Positions 27,501 through 35,385 of a DNA stretch of 64,000 nucleotides are shown one piece after another. Position 1 is the first letter of the stretch, and each line of letters opens with the position of its first letter. The DNA is from Vibrio atypicus. GTDB taxonomy: Bacteria > Pseudomonadota > Gammaproteobacteria > Enterobacterales > Vibrionaceae. The position numbers and the translations under genes were made by a program. The notes beneath the pieces were generated by a model, which saw only the letters and a list, made by a program, of their open reading frames with translations, was not told the origin of the DNA and did not search any database. The DNA lies in contig NZ_BLID01000008.1 of NCBI RefSeq assembly GCF_009811315.1, positions 1 to 64,000 of the forward strand, read 5' to 3'.

Positions 27501-28088
27501 ATGCTCAGCCATAAAGGGTTTACCCTCATCGAGATTTTACTGGTCCTTGTGCTACTTTCGGTCGCATCGGTTGCTGTCATCTCAACATTGCCACAAAAAA
27601 GCTCTGACGCGGCTAAACAGCAAGCATTGTCGCTTTATCATCGCCTACAACTACTCAATGAAGAGGCGATTTTAAGTGGACGTGATTTTGGTTTGCGCGT
27701 GGATGAAAAAAAATCCAAATACTATCTATTAGCTCTGCAACAAGAGGGCTGGAAGCCGCTAGAAGATGCACAATTACCTTCTGAAGTGACCCTGCCTGAT
27801 GAGTTGGTGATGCAATTAGAGCTAGGAGGGAATAGTTGGAAAGATGAAGACCGATTATTCAAACCTGGTAGCTTGTTTGATGAAGAGATGTTTTCTGAGC
27901 TTGAAGAAGAACGCAAAGTGCTTCCGCCTCAAGCCTTTATTATGTCGAGTGGAGAAGTGACGCCATTTTCTATTGCTATTTATCCTCAGCATCTCAGTAT
28001 TGAGCGTGATGCTTGGCATGTAGTGGCAAAAGAAAATGGAGAGATCATTGTTCTAGCCCCAGGAGAGAGCGATGACGAAGAGAACTAA
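27501..28088 (+). CDS. gspH: Type II secretion minor pseudopilin GspH/EpsH
   Basis: A 195-residue minor pseudopilin. The cleavage site is SHKG|FTLIEILLVLVLL, with Glu+5. The globular part contains the GspH-type loops. The ATG at 27501 is preferred because the prepilin leader is then short; the longer frame starts inside gspG. No clear ribosome site is seen before the ATG, and the upstream hairpin reaches to within 9 bp of it. Overlaps gspI by 17 bp. Confidence 0.92.
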   Translation: MLSHKGFTLIEILLVLVLLSVASVAVISTLPQKSSDAAKQQALSLYHRLQLLNEEAILSGRDFGLRVDEKKSKYYLLALQQEGWKPLEDAQLPSEVTLPDELVMQLELGGNSWKDEDRLFKPGSLFDEEMFSELEEERKVLPPQAFIMSSGEVTPFSIAIYPQHLSIERDAWHVVAKENGEIIVLAPGESDDEEN

Positions 28089-28431
28089 TCGAGGTTTCAC
28101 CCTATTAGAAGTACTAGTGGCATTAGCGATATTTGCCACCGCAGCGATTGCAACGATTCGTTCGGTCAGTCAGCACATTAATACGCTCAGCTATCTAGAA
28201 GAGAAGACTTTTGCTTCAATGGTGGTGGACAACCAAATGGCCAAAGTGATTCTTTCTGGCCGCAAGCCGACCAAGAAACAGGGCGTAGAAGAACTCGCGG
28301 GCCGCGAATGGTTTTGGACGGTAGAGCCTGTGTCTACGTCAGGTAATTTGTTGCAGGCGTTTGATGTCAAAGTGGCAGCAAGCAAAGGTGGTTCGGCGAT
28401 AGTGACGGTGAGAAGTTATGTCTCGAAGTAA
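28072..28431 (+). CDS. gspI: Type II secretion minor pseudopilin GspI/EpsI
   Basis: A 119-residue minor pseudopilin of the tip complex, cut at TNRG|FTLLEVLVALAIF with Glu+5. It overlaps gspH by 17 bp and gspJ by 14 bp. An SD (GGAGAGAG) precedes the ATG. Confidence 0.94.
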   Translation: MTKRTNRGFTLLEVLVALAIFATAAIATIRSVSQHINTLSYLEEKTFASMVVDNQMAKVILSGRKPTKKQGVEELAGREWFWTVEPVSTSGNLLQAFDVKVAASKGGSAIVTVRSYVSK

Positions 28432-29074
28432 GCCAGTTTCTCGACGCCAGCAAGGCTTCACCTTAATTGAAGTGCTCGTCGCGATCGCTATTTTTGCGAG
28501 TTTAAGTGTCGGCGCTTACCAAGTGTTGAATCAGGTCCAGCGTAGCAATGAGTTATCACAAGAGCGCAGTGAGCGATTAAAAACCTTGCAGCGCGCCTTG
28601 GTGTTTATGAATAACGACTTTCGTCAGATGACCTTGAGACAAACTCGAACTGAAGGTGAAGTCCCAACCACTGAATTACTTCAATGGAAAGATTATCTGC
28701 TTGATTCAGATACTAAAGGGATAATGTTTGCTCGCAGCGGTTGGCATAACCCGCAACAACAATTTCCTCGTGGTGAAGTAACCAAAGTGGGTTATCGCCT
28801 AAAAGAGGATGTTCTTGAGCGAGTCTGGTGGCGTTATGCCGATACACCGGCAGGTCAAACGCCGATTGTGATGCCACTTATCGATAAGGTCGAAAGTTAT
28901 GATTTACGCTTTTTTGATGGAAAAGAGTGGAAAAATCAGTGGGAACAAAAAAATGCGTTGCCTGTGGCGGTGGCGTTAACGCTGGAACTTAAAGATTACG
29001 GCAGCATAGAGCGCATCTATCTGACTAATGGCGGCCAGTTGAATATGGGTGGGGCGAGCGATGAATCGAGTTAA
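28418..29074 (+). CDS. gspJ: Type II secretion minor pseudopilin GspJ/EpsJ
   Basis: A 218-residue minor pseudopilin, cut at RQQG|FTLIEVLVAIAIF. It has the GspJ features DFRQMTLR and YDLRFFDGKEW. It overlaps both neighbours. Confidence 0.94.
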   Translation: MSRSKPVSRRQQGFTLIEVLVAIAIFASLSVGAYQVLNQVQRSNELSQERSERLKTLQRALVFMNNDFRQMTLRQTRTEGEVPTTELLQWKDYLLDSDTKGIMFARSGWHNPQQQFPRGEVTKVGYRLKEDVLERVWWRYADTPAGQTPIVMPLIDKVESYDLRFFDGKEWKNQWEQKNALPVAVALTLELKDYGSIERIYLTNGGQLNMGGASDESS

Positions 29075-30080
29075 GTCTCAACGTGGTGTCGCCCTGATTG
29101 TTGTCTTACTACTATTGGCCGTGATGGTCAGTATTGCGGCGAGTATGGCAGATCGCTTGTTTGGTCAATTCAAACGCGCGACTAACCAGATAAACTATCA
29201 GCAAGCGTATTGGTACAGCATCGGTGTTGAAGCGCTGGCTAAGACAGGTATTGAGCAGAGCTACAAAGACGCTGATACCATTAACTTATCTCAGCCTTGG
29301 GCATTAGAAGAGCAAACCTACCCACTCGACTACGGCACATTGAAAGGCCGTTTAGTGGATAGACAAGCGTGCTTTAATATCAATGCATTGGTAGAAGCAA
29401 AGCAGGCATCAGGTTCGGATAAATTGCCTTTCTTAGTTGAAGCTTTGCAACATCTACTTGAAGAGCTCGAAATTGAAAACTACCAAGCGGAGACGATCGC
29501 ACAATCGACATGGGAGTTTGTTGACGCAAATAGCACAGTGAATTCTGTTTCCGGTGTGGAAGATAGTTATTATGAGTCGATGTCGCCTGCCTATCTGCCA
29601 GCCAATAGTTTACTTGCAGATAGCTCTGAATTACGCGCGATAAACCAAGTCACGGGTGAGGTGATGAATACGTTATCGCCGTATGTCTGCGCGATTCCGA
29701 CCACAGATTTTAGATTGAATGTAAATACGGTCCAGCCTGAACATGCAGCGCTTGTTAGTGCTCTGTTTCAACCAAACATCAGTGTCGATCAAGCTAAACA
29801 AGTGCTCGAAGATCGTCCGTTCGATGGTTGGGCTAGTGTGGATGATTTTTTGAAAGAAGGTGCGTTTGCCAATATCAAGCCAGATCAACTGAAGACAGCC
29901 AAAGGCTACTTATCGGTTGATAGTAAGTATTTTGAAATGGACGCAGAGATATTGGTAGGCGATTCGCGAGTAAGAATTCGCAGCCTGCTATTTAGTGATA
30001 ATCGAGAAACTGCAACGGTGATCAGCCGTCGCTTTGGAGGTATCGGTGAACGAGTTTCTGATCGTTCGACTGAGCAATAA
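29061..30080 (+). CDS. gspK: Type II secretion minor pseudopilin GspK/EpsK
   Basis: About 339 residues, the largest minor pseudopilin, which caps the pseudopilus tip. The leader cuts at SQRG|VALIVVLLLLAVM and lacks Glu+5, as is usual for GspK. A large globular region with a helix-rich insert follows. The ATG at 29061 with GGTGGGG upstream is preferred to the GTG at 29049. Overlaps gspJ by 14 bp and gspL by 35 bp. Confidence 0.94.
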   Translation: MNRVKSQRGVALIVVLLLLAVMVSIAASMADRLFGQFKRATNQINYQQAYWYSIGVEALAKTGIEQSYKDADTINLSQPWALEEQTYPLDYGTLKGRLVDRQACFNINALVEAKQASGSDKLPFLVEALQHLLEELEIENYQAETIAQSTWEFVDANSTVNSVSGVEDSYYESMSPAYLPANSLLADSSELRAINQVTGEVMNTLSPYVCAIPTTDFRLNVNTVQPEHAALVSALFQPNISVDQAKQVLEDRPFDGWASVDDFLKEGAFANIKPDQLKTAKGYLSVDSKYFEMDAEILVGDSRVRIRSLLFSDNRETATVISRRFGGIGERVSDRSTEQ

Positions 30081-31257
30081 CACCTCATCAGTCATTCAAT
30101 GGCTGGTTTGGTCTGAGCAGCAAAAGGAAGTGATTGCCAGTGGTGAGTTGACTGGCTGGGAGCAGATCTCTGATTTGACTGCTTACGCTGAAAATCGTCG
30201 CACAATCGTATTGGTGTCAGCGGCTAGCTTAGTGCTGACAGAAGTCGAAATCCCAGCGGGTGCAAGCCGTCAGTTTGATACCATGCTGCCATTTATCTTA
30301 GAAGATGAATTGGCTCAAGATGTGGATGAACTGCACTTTACCATTCTGGGTAAACAAGCAAGTACGGCGCAAGTTTGTGCGCTAGATAAACGCTGGTTTG
30401 AACAATCTTTGGCGCAACTGCGTGACATTGGCTGCGTGATTCAAAAAGTACTGCCTGACGTATTGGCTCTGCCAGATCAAGCGGGTATCAGTGCGGTTGA
30501 ATTGGATGGCTTTTGGCTACTAAAGAAAAATGCATCGAGTGGACTTGCGGTGAATCGTGATTGGTTGAGCCTAATTGCTCAATCGGATTGGGTTAAAGAG
30601 GCCGATGAATACCTGCCACTTACCGCTTACTCAAGTTTGCCTGAATTGGAACTTACAGCAGAACAAGAGTGGCAAAATGGCGAGCCTAAACTCGTGATGC
30701 AGATGCTCGCAGAGGGTGCGCTAAACAGCAAAATCAATCTATTAACAGGTCAGTTTAAAGCGAAATCTTCTTTTTCCCGTTACTGGAAAGTATGGCAGAA
30801 AGTGGCGATGGCAGCTGTGTTTTTGATGGCTGTGGTGATGGTGGATAATTTACTGCAGATCCAACGCTATGAATCTCAGGCACAAGCCTACCGCGCAGAG
30901 AGCGAGCGTATTTTCCGTCAGTCATTACCGGGCAAAACTAAGATTCCGACGGTGAGTTATCTTAAGCGAGAAATGGATCGAGAGGCTAAGCGACTCTCTG
31001 GCGGCAGCGTAGAAGAGTCGTTACTGGATTGGATGTCTGGCATGCCTGCTTTACTCAAGCAAGTACCGACGCTCAACCTCACCAGCTTTAAGTTTGATAG
31101 CGCGCGTGGTGAAGTCCGTTTGCAAGCACAAAGTAAAGATTTCCAGACGTTTGAAAAAGCACGTGAGTTGTTTGCGGGCCAATTTAATGTTGAGCAAGGA
31201 CAGTTAAATCGCTCCGGTGATTTGGTCAATGGCTCTTTTGTTTTAAAGCCATTGTGA
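30046..31257 (+). CDS. gspL: Type II secretion protein GspL/EpsL
   Basis: About 403 residues. The N-terminal cytoplasmic actin-like domain (about 1-240) binds GspE; one membrane segment lies near 255-275 (VAMAAVFLMAVVMVDNL); the C-terminal periplasmic ferredoxin-like domain binds GspM. The GTG at 30046 with GGAGG 6 nt upstream is preferred to the TTG at 30034, giving the known EpsL length. Confidence 0.95.
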   Translation: MNEFLIVRLSNNTSSVIQWLVWSEQQKEVIASGELTGWEQISDLTAYAENRRTIVLVSAASLVLTEVEIPAGASRQFDTMLPFILEDELAQDVDELHFTILGKQASTAQVCALDKRWFEQSLAQLRDIGCVIQKVLPDVLALPDQAGISAVELDGFWLLKKNASSGLAVNRDWLSLIAQSDWVKEADEYLPLTAYSSLPELELTAEQEWQNGEPKLVMQMLAEGALNSKINLLTGQFKAKSSFSRYWKVWQKVAMAAVFLMAVVMVDNLLQIQRYESQAQAYRAESERIFRQSLPGKTKIPTVSYLKREMDREAKRLSGGSVEESLLDWMSGMPALLKQVPTLNLTSFKFDSARGEVRLQAQSKDFQTFEKARELFAGQFNVEQGQLNRSGDLVNGSFVLKPL

Positions 31258-31267
31258 GGTAGCAAGA

Positions 31268-31759
31268 ATGAACGCATTACTGATACCAATGCAAAATTGG
31301 TGGAGCAAGATTAGCTCACGTGAACAAAGGCTCGTTATCGTTTGTGCGATCCTGCTAGTTCTAGGCGGTTTGTATTGGGGTTTGATTCAACCCACAGCGC
31401 AGCGTGCCGAAACGGCCCAGATGCGAATTCAAAGTGAGAAGCAGCTTCTGACTTGGGTGAAAGATAAAGCGGACACCATTAGTCAGCTTCGGAGCCAAAC
31501 TGGGCAGGTCTCTTCAGGTCAGCCTCTAAACCAAGCTGTGTCATCGTCTGCTCGACGTTATAAAGTGGAGTTAGTTCGAGTTCAGCCTCGTGGTGAACAG
31601 CTACAAGTTTGGATCGCACCTATGCCTTTCAACCAGTTTCTTGAGTGGGTAAGCGCACTACAAGAAAATCACGGCATCTTCGTGAGTTTCCTTGATATTG
31701 ATAGAGGTGATGCTGACGGTATGGTTGAAGTGAAGCGTTTGCAGCTCACCAAGGGGTAA
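31268..31759 (+). CDS. gspM: Type II secretion protein GspM/EpsM
   Basis: A 163-residue bitopic inner-membrane protein with a membrane segment at about 22-40 (RLVIVCAILLVLGGLYWGLI) and a periplasmic ferredoxin-like domain. It partners GspL. It lies 10 bp after gspL and 3 bp before gspN. Confidence 0.95.
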   Translation: MNALLIPMQNWWSKISSREQRLVIVCAILLVLGGLYWGLIQPTAQRAETAQMRIQSEKQLLTWVKDKADTISQLRSQTGQVSSGQPLNQAVSSSARRYKVELVRVQPRGEQLQVWIAPMPFNQFLEWVSALQENHGIFVSFLDIDRGDADGMVEVKRLQLTKG

Positions 31760-31762
31760 CCT

Positions 31763-32524
31763 GTGAAAAAAGTAATTTTATTGAGTTTGGGTTTAATTCT
31801 GGTGTTTGTGACCAGCGCCCTTGTGCACTTACCTGCTCAGCTTGTACTTAATTATGCCCCCTTACCTGCGCCGCTGGCGATTTCTGGCGTGGAAGGCACT
31901 CTGTGGAAAGGCAGTGCAGCGAATGTTCGTTGGCAGCGAAATAATCTTGGTGCGGTGCAATGGCAATTACAAGTAAGTAAGCTTTTGTCGGGCAACGCCG
32001 AAGCTCAAGTTCGTTTTGGTCGCGGCAGTGATATGCAGATAACCGGTCGAGGTTTTGTGGGTTATGGCTTGTCTGGACCTTATGTTGAAAATCTCATTGC
32101 TTCGCTTCCGGTTGAGCAAGTGATGGAGTTTGTTCCGCCGATCCCTGTACCGCTAGAGTTATCTGGTCAAGTAGAACTGAGCGTGAAGCGCCTTGTTTAC
32201 GCTGCTCCATATTGTCAAACTGGCGAGGGTAGTGTTGTGTGGAATACCAATGAGATTGGTACTCCGTTAGAGACACTTGAAGTGGGGCCAGTGGTCGCCA
32301 ACTTTACCTGTGAAGAGAGTGCGATCACTTTGAAGGGCGATCAGCGCAGTAAGCAGGTAGAAAGTGAAGCTCAGTTGGTTCTACAACCTAATCGTAGTTA
32401 CCAAAGTAATGCTTGGTTTAAACCGGGCGCTGAATTCCCTTCTGCATTTAGCGAGCAGTTAGGTTGGCTACCTAAGCCTGATAGAGACGGGAAATACCAA
32501 TTTACCTACAGCGGAAGATTCTGA
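31763..32524 (+). CDS. gspN: Type II secretion protein GspN/EpsN
   Basis: A 253-residue protein with an N-terminal membrane anchor and a beta-rich periplasmic domain, typical of GspN, which is not found in all type II systems. The start is GTG. It ends the operon at a strong terminator; the prepilin peptidase gene (gspO/pilD) is not in the window. Confidence 0.92.
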   Translation: MKKVILLSLGLILVFVTSALVHLPAQLVLNYAPLPAPLAISGVEGTLWKGSAANVRWQRNNLGAVQWQLQVSKLLSGNAEAQVRFGRGSDMQITGRGFVGYGLSGPYVENLIASLPVEQVMEFVPPIPVPLELSGQVELSVKRLVYAAPYCQTGEGSVVWNTNEIGTPLETLEVGPVVANFTCEESAITLKGDQRSKQVESEAQLVLQPNRSYQSNAWFKPGAEFPSAFSEQLGWLPKPDRDGKYQFTYSGRF

Positions 32525-32539
32525 TTGTAGTGAGAAAAT

Positions 32540-32573
32540 AAAAGGCCGCTTAAAGCGGCCTTTTGTTTTTTTG
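32540..32573 (+). terminator. Intrinsic terminator of the gsp operon
   Basis: AAAGGCCGCT and AGCGGCCTTT form a 10-bp stem with loop TAA, followed by TGTTTTTTTG. It lies just before the 3' end of the convergent envZ gene. Confidence 0.88.
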
Positions 32574-32579
32574 TTTCGA

Positions 32580-33887
32580 TTACTTAATGAGTGGAAAGCT
32601 AATCTGCACTCTTAAGCCACCACCACTGCGATTATTCACAATGACAGAACCATTGTGCTGACTAACAATCCGCTTCACGATGGCGAGTCCAAGCCCTGTT
32701 CCTTCACTGCCTCGCGCTGTATCTCCGCGGGTAAAGGGTTCAAACAGCTTACCGATTTGGCTCTGCTCGATACCCGGGCCGTTATCCTCGACACAAACCC
32801 AAACCAGTTTGTTATCTGCTGTGGTACCTGTGCTGATCTTAATCCAGCCATTACCATAACGGAGCGCATTAACAACCAGGTTACTCACCGCGCGTTTGAT
32901 CGCAATAGGGCTACCAAGCGTCTCTTTCATCGGTTGTTGGAATTCAGTCTCAATTTGAACCTCATAACCACCTTCGGATGATGCCACATCATTAGCGACA
33001 TCATTGAGATCAACCTCGATGAAAGATTGCTTGTTCACTGGTTTGAGGTAATCCATAAATTGGCTGATGATCTCATTACACTCTTCGGTGTCGCTGATAA
33101 TGCCTTCTGCCAAATAGCTGTCTTCTGGTGACATCATTTCCGTCGCAAGACGAATGCGGGTCAAAGGTGTGCGCAGGTCGTGGCTAATCCCAGCCATCAG
33201 CAGCGCACGATCTTCTTCTAATGCCTGAATACCTTTCGACATCTGGTTAAATGCGCTGGTTACAGAACGAATTTCTGATGCGCCTTTTTCTGGTAGTGGA
33301 GGTGGAATTTCACCTCGGCCTACACCTTTTGCGGCTTTTTCTAACGCGATCAACGGTCGATTCTGCAAACGGATGAACAACCAACCGCCAGCGATAATAA
33401 GTAGCGCCATAATTAGGCTGTTACGAAATAGCGGTGCAAAGTCCTCTTCTTGTAGCTCAGACAGCGGTATTCGCAGTAATGAATCGGGTAAAGAGTCGAT
33501 CTGCATCCATAAAATGTAGCTTTCGGAGCCCAGCATCATGCGTACATCAGTTGGCGAGCCAAGTTCGTTGCTCATCTCTTCGCTCATTAAATCGATCGTC
33601 ACCGCGTGATAGTACTCATCGGCGATAGGGCTGTCTTTGGCGTGAATCGTCACACCAAGCTGTTCGAGCACTCGGCGGCGAATCGGCGCATCAAGATCTA
33701 ACTTATCTTCCAACCCTGCAGAGTCATTGAGCATCAGGTTGATTTCGTGGCCGAGGATTTTATTGAATTGCTGCAAGCTCGGCATGAGAGCGTAATTGAA
33801 TACGGCGTAGTACGAGTAGATCTGGCTGGCAATTAATAAGGTGACAAAAATGATGATCGATTGAGTAAATGAGCTGTGAATGCGCAT
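32580..33887 (-). CDS. envZ: Osmosensor histidine kinase EnvZ
   Basis: About 435 residues: TM1 (about 8-27), a periplasmic domain, TM2 (about 150-170), HAMP, the H-box with phospho-acceptor His (GISHDLRTPLTRIRLA) and an HATPase domain (NALRYG, DNGPGI, GTGLGLAI). It phosphorylates and dephosphorylates OmpR. The ATG at 33887 is preferred; the longer frame to 34001 runs through the hairpin after ompR. It follows ompR with a 68-bp gap that contains a terminator-like hairpin. Confidence 0.95.
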   Translation of the reverse strand: MRIHSSFTQSIIIFVTLLIASQIYSYYAVFNYALMPSLQQFNKILGHEINLMLNDSAGLEDKLDLDAPIRRRVLEQLGVTIHAKDSPIADEYYHAVTIDLMSEEMSNELGSPTDVRMMLGSESYILWMQIDSLPDSLLRIPLSELQEEDFAPLFRNSLIMALLIIAGGWLFIRLQNRPLIALEKAAKGVGRGEIPPPLPEKGASEIRSVTSAFNQMSKGIQALEEDRALLMAGISHDLRTPLTRIRLATEMMSPEDSYLAEGIISDTEECNEIISQFMDYLKPVNKQSFIEVDLNDVANDVASSEGGYEVQIETEFQQPMKETLGSPIAIKRAVSNLVVNALRYGNGWIKISTGTTADNKLVWVCVEDNGPGIEQSQIGKLFEPFTRGDTARGSEGTGLGLAIVKRIVSQHNGSVIVNNRSGGGLRVQISFPLIK

Positions 33888-33905
33888 ATTAGCAACCTTG
33901 CTAGT

Positions 33906-33942
33906 GGTAAAACAAAAAGTGCGAGACAATGTCTCGCACTTT
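33906..33942 (-). terminator. Terminator-like hairpin between ompR and envZ
   Basis: AAAGTGCGAGAC (33916-33927) and GTCTCGCACTTT (33931-33942) pair perfectly over 12 bp with a 3-nt loop; on the minus strand it is followed by TTGTTTTACC. It is 13 bp after the ompR stop codon and 19 bp before the envZ start. It has the form of an intrinsic terminator. Confidence 0.8.
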
Positions 33943-33955
33943 AGCAGAATTCGAA

Positions 33956-34675
33956 TTAGGCTTCTTTGCCGTCTGGGACAAATACGTAACCTAATCCCCA
34001 AACCGTTTGAATATAACGTGGTTTGCTTGGGTCAACTTCTAACATGCGGCGTAGGCGAGAGATTTGTACGTCGATAGAACGTTCCATCGCTGAATACTCA
34101 CGACCGCGAGCCATGTTCATGAGTTTATCGCGAGACATTGGCTCACGCGCGTTAGTGACGAGCGCCTTCAGTACCGCAAATTCCCCAGACGTTAAAGGCA
34201 TTGCTTCATCGCCACGGAACATTTCACGGGTGCCTAAGTTTAGGCGGAACTCACCGAACTCAACCACAGACTCTTCACTGCTTGGTGCACCCGGTAATTC
34301 CATCGTTTGACGACGCAGTACCGCTTTAATACGAGCTAAGAGTTCACGCGGGTTAAACGGTTTAGGCAGGTAGTCATCTGCGCCCACTTCTAGGCCAACG
34401 ATTCGATCGACTTCGTCACCTTTCGCTGTCAGCATCAAAATTGGCAGCATGTTGTTGGCGTTACGTAAACGGCGACAGATAGAAAGGCCATCTTCACCCG
34501 GCAACATTAAATCCAACACCATTAGATGGAAGTTTTCACGAGTTAATAGGCGGTCCATCTGCTCGCTATTCGCGACACTGCGAACTTGGAATCCTTGTTC
34601 AGACAAGTAACGCTCTAGCAACGCACGCAGGCGCGCATCGTCATCAACGACTAAAATCTTGTAATTTTCTTGCAT
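33956..34675 (-). CDS. ompR: Response regulator OmpR
   Basis: A 239-residue regulator of porin and osmotic-response genes. The receiver domain has the phospho-acceptor Asp in MVLDLMLPGEDG and Lys in PKPFNPREL; the C-terminal winged-helix domain (about 135-235) has SRDKLMNMARGREYSAMERSIDVQISRLRR. It is first in the ompR-envZ operon and divergent from greB. Confidence 0.97.
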   Translation of the reverse strand: MQENYKILVVDDDARLRALLERYLSEQGFQVRSVANSEQMDRLLTRENFHLMVLDLMLPGEDGLSICRRLRNANNMLPILMLTAKGDEVDRIVGLEVGADDYLPKPFNPRELLARIKAVLRRQTMELPGAPSSEESVVEFGEFRLNLGTREMFRGDEAMPLTSGEFAVLKALVTNAREPMSRDKLMNMARGREYSAMERSIDVQISRLRRMLEVDPSKPRYIQTVWGLGYVFVPDGKEA

Positions 34676-34846
34676 GTAGTGATTCCACCTATCAAATACG
34701 CTTAGCGCTCAAGACCAGGCTATGTTGCCCTTTTTAACCAGTCAAAATGTAACACTGTTCTGACTAAAGTGGCGCAAAGAATTGTTAACGTTTATTTCCT
34801 TTTTAGCTAATGTATACGTCATATTCAATTCATTAACGTCAGAAAC

Positions 34847-35323
34847 ATGAAAACAAACCTAATTACGCGCGAAGGCTATGATCGTTTAAAGAAAGAACTT
34901 GATTTCCTTTGGAAAGAGGACCGTCCGGAAGTGACCAAAAAGGTGACTTGGGCCGCGAGTCTTGGCGATCGTAGTGAGAATGCAGATTACCAATACAACA
35001 AAAAACGTCTGCGTGAAATTGACCGCCGCGTCCGCTACCTGCGTAAACGCTTAGAGCAGGTCAAAGTGGTGGATTATTCACCTCAGCAGGCTGGTAAAGT
35101 CTTCTTTGGCGCTTGGGTTGAAATTGAAAATGACGATGGCGAAGTGAAAAAGTTCCGAATCGTAGGGCCAGATGAGATCTATGGTGACGCAAAAGGTTAT
35201 ATCTCGATCGATTCACCAATGGCACGTGCGCTGCTGAAAAAAGAGGTGGATGACGAGTTTAGCGTTAAAACCCCAGATGGCTTCAAAGAGTGGTTTGTAA
35301 ATAGTATCGACTATCACCAATAG
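34847..35323 (+). CDS. greB: Transcription elongation factor GreB
   Basis: A 158-residue factor that stimulates transcript cleavage in backtracked RNA polymerase. N-terminal coiled coil with the acidic tip DRSENADYQYNKKRLREIDRR and a C-terminal FKBP-like domain. Gene order ompR, greB, tex is the same as in E. coli. Confidence 0.96.
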   Translation: MKTNLITREGYDRLKKELDFLWKEDRPEVTKKVTWAASLGDRSENADYQYNKKRLREIDRRVRYLRKRLEQVKVVDYSPQQAGKVFFGAWVEIENDDGEVKKFRIVGPDEIYGDAKGYISIDSPMARALLKKEVDDEFSVKTPDGFKEWFVNSIDYHQ

Positions 35324-35385
35324 CTTTATATTCCATCATTCTGTCCCCATATACCCACTAAAGCATAATTAAAGAGATTCAACGG

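Noticed and set aside
33888..34001. N-terminal extension of EnvZ
   Set aside because: It runs through the terminator-like hairpin and into ompR; the ATG at 33887 gives the usual membrane-anchored N-terminus.
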